Notes: a model not told the origin generated them from the sequence alone. Shown: positions 34,710 to 47,160, counted from the stretch's first letter. The stretch is 64,000 nucleotides of DNA from Parus major (GCF_001522545.3 NC_031776.1:22167995-22231994); one strand, 5' to 3'. A program made the numbers and translations.

Positions 34710-35605
34710 TTTATTCTCCAGTGAAGCAAAGCAAGAGGAGAGGAGCCCCCCCACCCCCACCCCCAGCAGGCCCCCTCCGTTTGGGCACCCTAGGCCTCCT
34801 CTGGCACAGACCCCTCTTCCCGCAGCAAGCCAAGGTGGAGGAGGCATCACCCCCGTTTCGGGGGGCACACCGGGGGGATTTACCGGCGGGGAGGGGCATG
34901 GGCGCCCCCCCAGCGGCTCGAACAAAGGGGGATACGGGCGGCTCCCGCGGGGTGAGGGGCAGAGTCGCCCATGCTGGGGGGGGGCCATATACCACACGTG
35001 GGCTGGGGGGGTGGGGGGAAGGCATCGCCCACAACACAGAACCCCCCCAGCCTTGCCCGCAATCCCCGCCTTTGTCTGCTCAGGCGCGGCAGCTCCAGCA
35101 CCACGGACAGCACCGGGAGCGCTGCGGAGGTGCGGGGCGGCCCTGTCCGCGCAGGGGGACTCGTTCACATGCACCCTCTACCTGGGGCACCCGCCGCACC
35201 CCAAAATCCACCCCCTCCCCCCCACCCCCGAGCCCTCCTGCCCCCACATCCATTTTTTCACCCCTTTTTTTCTAGAGAAAACGCATCCAGGAGCCTCCGC
35301 TCCTCCGCAGCCTTTCCCTCCCCCCCTTAGCGAAGGTGGGAGGGGCACCGCTCCCCCTCCCCGGTCTTCACCGCCGCCTCGGTGTTCCGGAGCGCAGCCC
35401 CCAGCTGGGGTCGGAGGCGGGGGAGGAGGGCAGCCGGATCCGGAGCAGGGAGGGTCCAAGCAGCGTCTCCGTGGAACTGACGGCTGGGGAAGGGGGAAGG
35501 CGAGGAGGATGCGGGGGCAGGGGGGGGAATCCGAGAGTCCTTCGCCTCCCCCGCCCCTCGGTGCGCGGCCCCTTCCGCCCCCGGCGCCGGGGGCCTGGTA
35601 CCTCC
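34710..35605 (-). terminator. CDK5R2: CDK5R2 3' UTR with poly(A) signal at 34710-34715
   Basis: On the minus strand the first canonical AATAAA after the stop is at 34715-34710, giving a 3' UTR of about 900 nt. The region is strongly G/C-skewed and includes the RE1 element at 35094-35114. Confidence 0.5.
35094..35114 (+). promoter_or_regulatory. REST/NRSF (RE1) silencer element in the CDK5R2 3' UTR
   Basis: The 21-bp site consists of TCCAGCACC, then AC, then GGACAGCACC. It matches the canonical RE1 at 19 of 21 positions, differing only at positions 2 and 19. REST represses neuronal genes in non-neuronal cells through such sites. CDK5R2 is a neuron-specific gene, and the site lies about 490 bp past its stop codon. 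Sequence match is direct; occupancy is not known. Confidence 0.8.
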
Positions 35606-36568
35606 CTAGCGGTCCAGGCTGATCGTCCAGTGCTTGGACCCGTCTCCGCCCTCGCCCTCGCTCTTGAGGTCCTGGAACAGTTGCGTGAAGTAGTGCGGGT
35701 CCGCGTTGATTCGCAGCATCTTGGCGCTGAGGCGCTGGATGATGCCCAGACAGCGCTCCCAGAAGCGCCCCTTGTCTCCCTCCACCAGGAAGGGCTTGAG
35801 CGGGTAGGAGATCTCGTTGCCCATGTAGGAGTAGGCGAGATAGAGGCAGGTGAGGAAGGCGGCCTGCAGCTCGGCCTGGCTCCCGATGTCTTCGCCCCGC
35901 AGCGCTTCCCGGCACAGCAGGTAGACGAACACCAGGTTGGCCGGGGTGATGAAGCCCTGGTCCTGCCAGCCCTGCAGCAGCAGCGAGCGGTCCACGCTGC
36001 GAAACCACGAGATGAGTTCGCCGGGGCTCAGCTCCTTCAGGCGGTAGCAGCGGCGGCACACGAAGTCCCCCAAGCAGCGCAGCAGCTCTCCGGTGGACGC
36101 CTGCACCACCACGCGGCGCGGAGAGCCCGGGGGGCGGCTGCTGGCCGGCGGCGGTGGCGGAGGCGGCTTTCCCCCGCCGGAGCCCGGGTGCAGCTCCTGC
36201 GGCGCCGAGGGCACCGTGGGCACCGGCACGGCCAGCGGGCCCTGCTTGGCGCCATCGGCCGGCCCCACCACCGACTTGCGCAAGTTCTCGCGGTTGCGCT
36301 GCACCACCAGAGGGTCGGGCTGGCCCGGGGCCCCCCCCGGGGCCCCGCCGCCGGGCTTCGGCGTCACCTTCTTGGTGCTCTTCTTCTTCTTGGCCGAGGC
36401 GGCCACCAGCCGCTTCCAGGTTAGCGCCGAGATGAGCACGCCGGGGCGCTTCAGCCGGCTCTCGCCCTTGCCCGGCACCTTTCCCGTCGCCTTCTCCGCC
36501 AGCAGCCCCCCGCCGCCGCCGCCCTTGCCCGAGGAGGCGGCGGGGGAGAGGGAGAGCACCGTGCCCAT
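35606..36568 (-). CDS. CDK5R2: CDK5 regulatory subunit 2 (p39 activator), single exon
   Basis: A 320-residue intronless frame on the minus strand. The N-terminus, [10 protein letters not shown], carries the G2 myristoylation signal that tethers p35/p39 to membranes. A basic region follows (about residues 38-70, with [17 protein letters not shown]), then Pro/Gly-rich linkers (71-150, including a run of seven prolines). The cyclin-box-like CDK5-activating domain is about 153-300 and includes [53 protein letters not shown] and [19 protein letters not shown]. p39 binds and activates CDK5 in postmitotic neurons, acting on cytoskeleton, migration and synaptic targets. The human protein is 367 residues. 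The difference appears to lie in the low-complexity linkers and C-terminal tail rather than in the domain. The gene converges with FEV, as in mammals. Confidence 0.97.
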   Translation of the reverse strand: MGTVLSLSPAASSGKGGGGGGLLAEKATGKVPGKGESRLKRPGVLISALTWKRLVAASAKKKKSTKKVTPKPGGGAPGGAPGQPDPLVVQRNRENLRKSVVGPADGAKQGPLAVPVPTVPSAPQELHPGSGGGKPPPPPPPASSRPPGSPRRVVVQASTGELLRCLGDFVCRRCYRLKELSPGELISWFRSVDRSLLLQGWQDQGFITPANLVFVYLLCREALRGEDIGSQAELQAAFLTCLYLAYSYMGNEISYPLKPFLVEGDKGRFWERCLGIIQRLSAKMLRINADPHYFTQLFQDLKSEGEGGDGSKHWTISLDR

Positions 36569-36900
36569 GCTAACGCCGAGCGGGACGGGCGTGCGGGGGC
36601 CGGGGCGCCGGCACCGCCCATATGAGGCCGGGAGCTGCGGGGGAGGCGGCCCGCACCGGGGCCGCGGTGCCCGAAGATGCTCCGCCGCGCCCGCTCTGGG
36701 CTCCGCGCCCGCCGCTGCAGCCAGCCGCGGCCCCGCCGCTCCCCGCCTCCCCGCCCGCAGCCAATCGCCGCCGCACCGGGGCCCGGTGCGCCCGCCCCTC
36801 GCCGCCGGGTGCCGAGGGGGGAGAGCGCGCCGAGGCTTTGCCCGGCTGCCGCCGCCCCGGCGTGACCTTCACCCATGCGGGGTTTCTTCGGTGCCCCCGG
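36569..36900 (-). promoter_or_regulatory. CDK5R2: CDK5R2 CpG-island promoter region
   Basis: A dense CpG stretch lies directly upstream of the CDK5R2 start codon and continues the CpG-rich coding region. There is no clear TATA box. A CArG-like CCATATGAGG lies at 36618-36627, one base off the CC(A/T)6GG consensus and 50 bp from the ATG. Confidence 0.6.
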
Positions 36901-39900
36901 CCAGGGCGGACCGGCTGGGACCTGCGATGCCGTCAAGGCCCCCCAGCCCTTTGTATGGGGGACGTGGGGGCGAGCCCAGAGGACAGGGGACACGGGAAGG
37001 GTCTAGGGAGGGCTTCTGAGCTCGGCTGCTCTTGCCAAGGCCGGCTCTGTTTTCTTACCTACAAGGGATGGGATGAGCCTTCCCAGACCAGCAGAGCACC
37101 CTGGCCCAGGGGTGCTAGGGGTACACGGTAGGGAAGAAGAGCCTTTGAAAATGCTGGAGGAAAGGCTGAGGAGGCGTGAGGATCAAAAAGAATGGGCGCT
37201 CAGCTGGAGAAGGCTTGGGGTGGGTGCAAGGCTGGCTGAGACTCACCAGCCAATATGAAGGGTTTAGGCTTGGTGGCCGAGTCTCACCTCTCCTGAGAAC
37301 GAGCTCAACTCTGGGCATGGCTCCACAGGCAGAGAGAAAGTGCCATGGGGGAGCATTTCCATGACCTGCTGTGCAAGTGTGGGGTCCTTCACCCATCCTG
37401 CCTCTTCCCACTCTGCTGTGGAAGGGAGATTTACCACCAGGCTGATGGTCACCAGCATCAGGCTGAAGTCAGGGACCTCAGAGAAACAGGAGAAACACCT
37501 CCATGTTCCCAAGGCAAGACCAGCCAACTCTGTTGCCCAAAGCTCCAGACCCATGGGGAAGGAGGGGAGGGAAGAGATGCTGCTTTTCTGCATCATTGCA
37601 AATGGTGTGCAATAAACCACCACGTGCATGAGCATAGATGCTGCCTCCCCCTCTTTGGATCAGAGCACGCCATAGATGTTGCTGCCTCTCTGCTTCATGC
37701 AGGAAGATTGTATTTCTGATTTCTACAATGGGTGCCAGGCATCCATTAAGAGCAAAACGTCCCAATTGCAGGGACTGCTCCCACAAGTGAAGCACTGGGA
37801 GAGGCAGCTGGAAAAGGCTCCAGGGACTGTGTCACAAGGATGCATTTTGATACAGCATTTTATGTGTGAAATGAACACATGTCGCTGCCAGGATGTAGCT
37901 GCTGCCGGATGGATCCAGGCTAACAGGCGGTAATGAATTATCAGCTGGGAGGAGCTAAACCAGCCCACCCTCTCCCCTCCCCACTTCCTCCTGCACTGCT
38001 GATGCTGGAGGTGTTTGCAAAGAAAGCGCAGACTCGGAGCCATGTTTCAGGCTTTTAGACTGGCCCCCCGATGCTTGGGGCTGACTTGCCTCTCTGGGAG
38101 CAGGGGAGAGGCTATGCCCTCTGGGCCATGGCAGGGAAGAAGAGCCAAGTCTCATTTTCACATATCCTGCACTGTGGCCAGCCGCCATCCCTGCAGTGGC
38201 ATCTGCAAAGAACAGGCACATGTACACACAGACCCTCAGATGCAGAGGTTTGCTTTGGGAGTGGCCAGAACCAAAGTGGATCTGGGCCAGCATTACCTAC
38301 TCAAGGCCAGCTTAGGCTGGGCTGAAGTAACCACAAGGATTTGGTAAAGGGGTATAAATACACAGGAAGAAAGTCAGGACAAGGTTCCTGACGACAAGTA
38401 AGTCAGCACCTTTAGATATACATAGCTGGTTTCAACCTAGCCAAGAAGATGGAGGAGCCCTAGGGAGGGGATAGGAAAGACCTTGTTGTCTTTGCTCTCT
38501 TTGTGTATTTAAGGATTTTCTTAATGTGAATGTACATGATGTGTACACATGGTCTTATCAGAAACCCACAGCTGAATTTTTCAGGTGAGGAAGCAGAGAC
38601 CTTTCTGCGTACTGCTTGCTCCTGTTGAAGTAAAATTGCTCTCAGATCACTTCACACAGAGCCTCCCCCACGTTCTGTGAGCTCTCCCAAACTGGCTTCC
38701 CAGAACTCATTCATAAAGGCTATTCCTATTTGGCAGTGATGAACTGGACTTCACAGCAGAGGCCAGAGAGTTCCTCAGCCCTGGCTGGGCTTGTGGCTCC
38801 TGCACCACTATGCTCGGTGTGTGTGCACCTCCTACCACTCCCAGGAGGGGACATTTGGCTGAAGCCTCTTTAAAAATCCAGCTCAGGGCTGTTTAGTAAT
38901 GCAGCTCAAGGCCTCAGCTATGAGCAGCAGAAGAGCTCCAGGGCATTATTCCATTCTTGCTTGCAGCTTGTGTCCTGCTGCGGCAGCAGCTCTGGGGTAG
39001 AGGAGGTCAGCAGGCTCCTAGTCCTTCTCCAAGACAGCATTGCTGACAGTGGCAAGAGCTTCCTGCAAGCACTATGGAATTACCCAAGCCCCACAAGAAC
39101 AGCAGGAAGAAGCAGCTTTGCAGCTTACATGGGAGGCAGCTGCACTTCCATGTGAAAGGGGGGAGATCTTTTCCCCACTCTTTAGTTTTATTCTTCAGGC
39201 TCAAGCCCTGAGGCTGGCAGACAATGATATGCAGGAATGACAGCAGGGGCTGTTCCAGATGGGAAGCTGGAGCACTCTTGTTCCCAGCATAGCTGCCTGG
39301 GCTCCAGGGATGGAGACAGGTGGGAAGACAGCAGCACCAGGAGAGAGAAGCTGGTATAAAACCAGTACTGTAAGCAATACTGTAAAAAGTCTTTGAGAGA
39401 GCTATCGCTGACCTGCAGGATCCACACAGTTCCCTGCAGGTGCCTGGCAGTCTCTTGCTCTGCTCAGGCTGACCTGAGCACATAGAGCTGTGCAGCTCTG
39501 TCTGCCTGCTTCAGGTGGGAATGTGGGGGCAGCTCAGGCAAGCTCGTGCCAACTGTCGCATCCTCTCCAAATTGCCTCTGGCACAATGTTCCCATGCTGG
39601 GGCTCTGGCTCAGAAATGCAAGGGCTCTCAGCCTGGGGCAGGGCAGCTCTCCCAGCACCCCCATGACATAAAAGGCATTTAGGAGGGTCCAGGGCCCCCT
39701 AGACAGCTTCCAGGCTACTGAGCTATTGGGCACGGGCTTTGTGATGGGTCCTGGCTTAAAGCGGTTGGCACGTCCCCCTGCCTGCTCCAGAATGATGAAT
39801 GAGCATGTGTTTGCTGGCTGGCTAGAGCTGTTCTTTAATAGCTCACTTGCTGTGCTGTGGTCTGTCTGTACTGGCAAAGGCAGGCAGGGAAAAGACTGTC

Positions 39901-40899
39901 TCCCTGGCAGCAGCTGGCCAGCCGGCTCCTCCACTGCTTTACCCATGGAGACGGAGCTGAGTCTCAGTACATCTCTCAGTGAGTGGGTCTGACAGCCCTG
40001 ATGCTCCCCCTCCCCAGGCCACACAGCAGACAGCTTCCAGCTGAAGTCCTGCCTGTGCTAGGAGGGGCTGGGATGCCACAGAGGACCTGGCAGGATGTCT
40101 GCAGTACCCAGGGAGGAGAACTGGATTGTGCTTCTGTATACCCCAGCCAGTTCCCTTTTCCATTCCTTATTACCTTCCACCTGTCTCCTGTCCCCATCCC
40201 AGCCCTCAAGGGCAGGGGGTTACAGCTGTGGGTCCACCAAGGTTTACCCTGCAATACCTGCTTAGTGTGGCTCGGGGTGAGGAGCAGTGCCTACCCCCGG
40301 TGGCTGGAGGAGCTTGTGCAGCCCCTGCTCCACAATCGGCCCTGGATTACACAGTGGAGTGAAGCAGAGCACAGCCAAGTCGGGCAGCCCTGTTGCAGGC
40401 CCTGGAGAGAATCTATTTTTGTCCAGCCATTTACTGAACCGTGGTGATGGGAATGGCTCAGAGAGCTGGAGAAATGCAGCTTCTCTGGGTGGAAAACATG
40501 CGAGGCAGAGGCGGGCTTGAATCCCCAGGAAAACACATCTCTGCTTCTTAACCCGTGGGCAGAGAGATGGCTTCTAGGACTGGGCTGCTGGTGGGGGAGG
40601 CAAGGCGGTCCTTGCTGACTTAGGAGTGAGCATGTGGATTGATTGCCACCGAGGCGATGCTTCCCTCCCGCATCCCTCACAGGACCGCTGCCACTAAATC
40701 CCTCAGGGAAGAACCTCTAAGCGCTGGGTGGAATAGGAAGGAACAACGGGGAAGTACCAAGTATCGCCCTGGGCTGCTTAAATGCCTGCCAGCACATCTG
40801 TAAAGTCTTGCGGCAGAAAATCCACATAGCCGCAGGGTGACAGAGGCTGATGAAGGGCCAATTATCCTCTCTGCAACCAAGTCAGGCTCCATCAGAGAC

Positions 40900-41160
40900 C
40901 CCCTGCCAGCCCAGCACGGGGAGGTGGCGGCGGTCTCTGCGCTGGAGCCCCCGAAAGGGTGAGGCGGAGCTCGGGGGCGGCTCCGGGGGGCTCGGGGGTG
41001 CCCGCCCGGCCGGGGCTGTGCTGCCCTCTCCCGGCAGCCGCCCCGCAGCTGGTCCAGCGCTGCTCGGGTCCCCTCCCCGGCTCCGGGATGTGTCTCCAGC
41101 GGCTGTGTGCCCGGCCCATCGCCCTAATTCCTTGTCTCCCTCCGCTGTGGGGATACAGGC
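40900..41160. promoter_or_regulatory. Orphan CpG-rich patch with a reverse CTCF-like motif (41021-41034)
   Basis: CpG density rises sharply relative to the flanks, as in a CpG island. CTGCCCTCTCCCGG at 41021-41034 is a reverse-orientation CTCF-like match with an intact AGAGGGCAG core. GCCAATTATC (a CCAAT box overlapping a GATA site) is about 40 bp to the left, at 40857-40866. No exon is recognisable on either side. Confidence 0.35.
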
Positions 41161-41508
41161 TGTCAGGGGCACTGGCGTAGCTGTGGGAACACTCCACGGC
41201 TCTGAAGGAAAGTGTCTGGTTGCCTGTTTGGTGACCGTGATTCCTTCTTGCTGTCTCTCCTGCGAATACCTAGCACCTCCCAACCCGCCAGAAGCTCGGA
41301 GCATCTCTGGAGCCTCCTGGCAGTGAAACGGCTGTGGATGGAGGGACGAGGATTCTGTGCTGGGATGGAAGGGATGCCACAGGAGGCTGTGTTTGCAGAG
41401 AATCCTGGGGGAAGAGGCCAAAGGGAAACATGGGGCAAGGAAAGCATCCGTGCAAGTATCCTCCTTGGTGGTCAGCAAAGATATATCCAGGATCATGAAG
41501 ATGCCGGG

Positions 41509-41540
41509 TGTTGAGCCCAGGACCCCTGGTTTCTTGGTAA
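41509..41540 (+). repeat. MIR-like SINE fragment
   Basis: GTTGAGCCCAGGACCCCTGG then TTTCTTGG resembles the GGAGTCAGGACTCCTGGGTTCT segment of amniote tRNA-derived SINEs. The fragment is short and diverged. Confidence 0.3.
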
Positions 41541-41954
41541 AAGTTGTTTCCACACCTCCCTGGCTGGCAGGAGCTGAACAATCCAGTCCTCGGGATTGCT
41601 TCCGTCTGGCAGGCAGGCGGCTGCCTTTATTTAACCTCTCCTGCAGGCACATGGGACACTCGGTACGCGAAGGGTAGGGGCACAGCTGGCTCTGCACCAG
41701 CTCTCCTGGTGCTCTCTGCCCAGGCTGTGTGCATGGGCAGGTGCAGCTGCATACTTGCAGCAGTGTGTGCATCCACAGGTCAATGCTGCCTCAACATTTC
41801 CAAGTGCTGGAGCATCCCAAGTGCTGGGATGAGGCTGCATTCCCTGGCTCTGTTTCCCGATGGTGATTGGGAAGGCAGAGCCATAAGCTCCTGTGGCTCC
41901 TTGTCTCCGTGTGGTGGCCGAAGGGGCCGGGTGACATTTGGGGGGGCTGGCTGT

Positions 41955-41968
41955 CCACCAGGTGGAGC
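41955..41968 (+). promoter_or_regulatory. CTCF-like motif, forward, with one core mismatch
   Basis: CCACCAGGTGGAGC matches CCASYAGRKGGCRS except A for the core C at position 12, an important base. A weak candidate. Confidence 0.2.
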
Positions 41969-42859
41969 TGCACCCCACGTTTTGCTGCCTCTGGGGTGGC
42001 CCTGGCCAGCTTCTTTTCCCTACCCTGGCAAGGAGGGACTCTGGCTTCCCCCAGCCCTCCAGGTAATGCACACGTGAAGGATGTGTCATGTGCCTATGCT
42101 CTGGTGACAAGCGCTGGCCCCCATCAGTCCCACTTGCCCAGCAGTAATTGTCTGCCTGCAGGAAGACAGTGAATATTGACACAGTTTTTGGAAGCCTTCT
42201 CCCCAACAGCAACACGAGGGGACTCGGGAGGTCGTCCTCAGTGCTGTTCTGGCCTCACGATTTTACAGGGCTTGGAGGAGGATGGGGTGAGTCCCAGATC
42301 TTACCAAGCTCTTCATGTAAAGTGGATCTTGCCCATTCTAGTTGTGTGTGGGCCCCCAAGGATCCCCTGACCCTCTGAAGCTGCTGTTGGCCATGCCATC
42401 AGCTCTGCTGTGACCAGTGATGGAGAATTCCAGGCTGTGTGCCCTGTGGCCCTGTGCTTGAGGTGAATCTGCTCAAGCACTTCCACCCTGTGAGATCAAA
42501 AGCACAGCGAGGACCTCTGGGAGAAGAACCTGCATTTGCCAGTCCTCAGCAGCCCTGTGCCAAGGACTGGCAGCCTGAAATCCAGCTGTCTTAGCTTTGA
42601 GGGGTTCAGGGGTAATTGTTTCTGTGATGATACCATGATAATTCCCAAAGATAGCTTGGCACCCATTGAAGGGTTCCCATCACTGTCTGTCTCTCCTCTT
42701 TCCAGGGCACCCCCAGTGCTGGACCGGGAAGGCAGGGGGCTGGAGAGGGTCTGTCTGCCCTCAGTCATGGCTAGACTGGGGCCCTGGAGGAGAGTCTACT
42801 CCTTGCCTGGTGGGATGCTGTCAAGCCTGGTCTGCGGTGGAAGCAAGGGAGGCAGCTGT

Positions 42860-43000
42860 ACAGGAAATAATCATGGCTTGTTCCAAGATTAAATCACTGG
42901 CGGGAGTGCGAGAGAGGATAAAAGGAGCCGTCTGTCGTTAGAGGGAATATTAACCCGGCACCGGGTCGGGAGGGGGGAGAATTTTATTCCTTGCACTTGC
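42860..43000. promoter_or_regulatory. Motif-dense block, candidate conserved regulatory element
   Basis: An AT-rich stretch with AATAATCATG, GATTAAATCA, GGATAAAAGG and AATATTAA adjoins a perfect inverted repeat ACCCGG-CA-CCGGGT (42953-42966). The composition contrasts with the flanks. I cannot name a factor with confidence. Confidence 0.25.
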
Positions 43001-46000
43001 TGGCTGCCAGGCCCGCTGTGCACACAGGGCTCAGCACTGACAGTATCTCTCAGCAGGACATGTGCCCTCCCTCCCCAGTCCAGCCCACGTCATGGGCCCT
43101 TTTCCCTCCCTGCTCTGGAGACGTAAGCTTCTTTGAGCAGGACAGAGGAAAGATTTTCAAAGATGCTGGGAAACTAAAGCAGGATCATGCTGCATGTCTG
43201 ATACCACAAGAAGGCACTGAACCACTCTGTCCCTCCGTACATTGCTCTTTGCCCTGACCAGGCCAGGTCTTCTCCCAGCTCCTGGGGATGAGCTCAGCAT
43301 GGCACAAAAGGTTCTTGTTTGGTCTGGTCCTTATCAGAGACCTGCCTCGAGGCCCTTCAGCGTGGGAACTGGGCTGGAGCTGGAGCAGGTGAGGCCAAGG
43401 AGCAAGGGACAGGGCAGAGGGAAAACAAGACACCAGCTGCAAAGGGGTGAGCTGGCAGGGAGATAAGATAGAGGGAGAAATGCAAAATATGATGGGTGGC
43501 AGGCGGGAGGGAACGTGGGAAACTCCAGGGCACCTTGGGTCAGCCCAGCTGGGAGACACAGTTAACAGCTCTGACCCTTTGGGGGTGCCAGCCAGCCGTG
43601 GGGACAAGCTCCCAGAGCTGCCCATGTCCCCTCACCCTTGGGCTGGGACCTGCTTTCAGGTTTGTGAGTAGCTGAGATAGGACCCCAAGTGCCCTGATGA
43701 CCCTCAGCTGCTCCAGGGCTGTGTGGGGACTGAGCACGGCGCTGGAGAGCTGTCACAGCCCGGCTGCTGGGCTTGCTGCAGGGAGGAAAGCCGTGTTCTC
43801 TGGGCCAGATCAGGGCTGCATTTTACAGGCTCTCCTGTGCCAGGATAAACGGCCCCATGGGGTTCGGGGTTTGCAGCAAGTGGTTGATGAAAGTCTGTGG
43901 CCCTGCACTTAGGACTTCCTTCCCTTTGAAGGAAGAGTCCTGGCAAGTTCCCAAGCAAAAAGATCTCAGCTCCTTCCCCCTCATCTTTTCTTTCCCCTCA
44001 CAGCCCATTCCTTCTCCAGCTGAGGCCTGGGCTGAGATAAGAAGATGAGCTATCCTTGGCTGCCTGGTCCAGCCTGGTGCTACCCTGCAGAGTCAAGCCC
44101 TTGCCTCCATGCAGGTTGAGGCCCCCAGTGTTCAGCCTTCCCACATGTCGAAGCTTGGCTGTGTGCAAACTACTTGAGCCTGGTCTCATTTTGCCCCACC
44201 AGCTTCCTTTATCAGGAAGCTCCCCCTCTGAGGGAAATCAGTTGAGAAAGGTGCTGTTGGGAGCAGCCAAGGCAGCGATTCCTCCCACCAGCACAACAGA
44301 AACAATCAGCATGCACGGTTGCCTCCTCAGCATCCCCAGTCAGTGCTGGCAGTGCCAATGGGTACTTGCTGCTGGTTGCTGCCCATCCCTTGGGCTCCAG
44401 ATTTAGCCATACCTGTTTCTCCTCCTCACTAAGGAAAGGCTCCCATGGCACCAGGCATGGGCTGAGATCTGCAGGGGTATGCACATATGGGCCCCAGCAC
44501 CCCCCAGTAGCTCCCATCCCTTGTACTCTGGACAGAGAACCTGGAATGGATGGAAACCCTTCAAGCTCATCCAGAGATCACTGCAGGTTTGCACCCGGGG
44601 CAGGTTTGGCCCTGCTGCACACTAACCTCAGTGAGCAGCCGTTGCCAAGACGCTGCAATTTCCAGGCCAACATCAAAAAGCAGCTGGGGATTGGCTTGCA
44701 CACGCTCCCACACAGCACATCCTCTCTGTTTTATGAGTGATGTTTTACAACATAAGTGCTGCTATATTAAGCCACACATCTAACTGGAAAAACAGGAGAT
44801 GGAGAAGCAAGAGCGACTACCTCAGTGCCCACAGATGATTTAACAGTGTGTGAGTCCACCTCCTGCTCGGGTTCTTGCCTACCTTTACCCCCCTGACTGG
44901 CCTTATGCAGGCAGGAGGCAGGCATGGGCACCTTGTCCCATACAGCTTGCCCTTGGGCTTTGGAAGGGGTGTTTTCCTACCTGCTGAACTCCCCATCCCC
45001 CAGCTCTGCTGCAGGGGTGGGCAAGGAACAGCAAAATGGGGCTAGTCCCCATCTTTTGGGGCAAAACTGCAGGCTATCAGAGGCTTCAGCTGTTGCCTTT
45101 CAGTTCCTAAGCAAAGGCTGTGTGTTTGGGGAAGGCCAGCCCTTCTCACTGCCAGGAAGGTAGAAGGAGAAGGGGGTCTCCTTTCTGGTGGCTCCAGGAG
45201 GGGCTGCTCTCTGCCTACAGCTGCATGAGCACCTCTGTAGCATCCCTGCACCCAGAGGGCCAGGGCAGTGCCCAGCTTTCCCTGTGGCCCTGAGAAGCAG
45301 GGGGAAGCGAAGGACTTGGGCCCATGCTCCCTGGATAGACCCTGCTTTTACTCCTTACAACTCCCCAGGTAAGGATTGGCCCAGAAAGCCTAGGTTTTCA
45401 GCAGCTCACATCATTAGCCCCTGACCTGCATCCCCAACCCTTGTCCATGGGGCTAGGTATAAATAGTGTGGCCATGCTGTGTTCTACCTGGGGACAGCGG
45501 AGGGAGCAGTCCTTGGCAAGCCAGGACCCTTGCAAGAGAACAGTAGAGTTGATTTATGCTCCTGACATTTCTCTCCCGGTCAGGCAGAGCTTTTAATAAA
45601 GAATGAGTGATTTATGGCTTCTTTTAAGTGGGAAGGAATGTTACCTAAGGCAGTCTGCCCCCAACACCCCTGCCTCTCTGTCTCACTGAAACCCTAGCAT
45701 CTGGGCTTGCAAGAGGGGAGCAGCCACTCTCTCTGCTCCTGTGCTCCCCCATGGCAGCCCCAGCATCCTGCCCCATTCCTCTCAGCAGCACCCCTGGCCC
45801 TGCCTAGGGATGCCCTGGCACGCTGCAGGGAACGGTGCTGTGTCCCCTCCAGATGTCCCAGCCCTTGGCAGTGGGGCAATGTGCAGTCCCACAGCGCACC
45901 TCACACACAGCAGTGATTCAAGGAAAGCTGCTGTCCTGAGACCCTTCTGAGAGGAACCCCGTGGTAGCTGGCCTGGGGACAGGATGACAGCTCCACAGCA

Positions 46001-46946
46001 GTTGTCATGGTTACTGAGTATTAATGGATGCAGGCATGACTGCTTCCCACTGATGAGCAGCTCCAGAAGGAAAGGGCTGTCCTTAACCCAGCTGCAGCTA
46101 TTCCCATGGGGGTTTGGCCACGGACCCACCACCATACCAATCCCCAGTTGCTCCAGACCCTAAGCCAGTGCTGGCCTAAGCCCATTCCAAGCCCAGAGGT
46201 GGCAGCAGCTTGCAACTGAAAGAGCTTCTTGGAGTCTGAAATGATCATGAGGTCTCCCAGGGCAGATAAGGAAAAGGATTTCTCCCCTTCCCTCCCAGCC
46301 CTGCTACTTAGGGGCAGCTGGAGGAGGCCATAGGGCTGGGGGACATGGTGGTCAGCAGGAACAGAGACACAGCAAAGCCGCAGGTCCCTGCCAGCCAGCC
46401 CCTTTGCCCTCTGGAAAGGGCTAATGAGTGAGGACAGGGGATAAGAGCAGGGGCGGAGGGAGCATCACCCGGACTAAAGCTGCCCCAAGAGGCTCCCAGC
46501 TGCTAATGAAGATAAAGTGCCCAGTTCCTTTTCTTCTCCCAGTGAAATCTGATGGCTAAGGGGGAAAAAATGCTTTCAAGTGTATTCATCTATAACATGG
46601 CCTGGGAGGCAGGGATTCCAGCAGGAGTGGCGGCCAGCTGAGACACTGATCTCACACTTCACACACGTGCACACACACATGCATGTGCAAACAGCCCTCC
46701 ACGCGGGCCGCACGCAGGGTGTGTGAAATACCCGCAGAGCACGCGCACGCAGACATCAAAAGCCCGACTTTCTCTGCATCAAAACCGCAGCCGTAGGTGA
46801 AGGCAGGTGTTGAGCAAAACACCCCCTGCCCACGCCAAGCACCCGCATCAGGCTGCCAGATCCCACACGTGCCCTAAAACGCACATGGCAAGTGCAGTGC
46901 AAACACAGGCAAGCGGCATGCCAGGGGCAGCTTGTGTGGTGATGTG

Positions 46947-47160
46947 AGCACACACACACACACACACACACACTTATACACACACACACACACTTATAGA
47001 CACAAACACACACACACACACACACATACACATTTATACACACACACACACCTTTATACACACACATTTATACACACAAACACACACATGTGAGCACACA
47101 CACACACACACTTATACACACACACACATTTATACACACACAAACACACAAACACGCATG
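46947..47160 (+). repeat. Composite (CA)n microsatellite with periodic TTATA interruptions
   Basis: About 210 bp of CA repeats broken at least six times by TTATA (CACTTATACACA or CATTTATACACA). The interruptions repeat in near-identical context, so the array probably grew by duplication of a CA-TTATA unit. Confidence 0.95.

Noticed and set aside
35336..36424. 362-residue frame antisense to CDK5R2
   Set aside because: It mirrors the high-GC CDK5R2 coding sequence; its Ala/Arg/Gly-rich composition is the expected shadow.
45458..45600. TATAAATA and AATAAA only 137 bp apart, as if a tiny gene
   Set aside because: No open frame, hairpin or splice signal between them; both strings are common by chance.
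46756..47067. Cysteine/valine-rich frame on the minus strand over the CA repeat
   Set aside because: It is the translation of (TG)n, not a protein gene.
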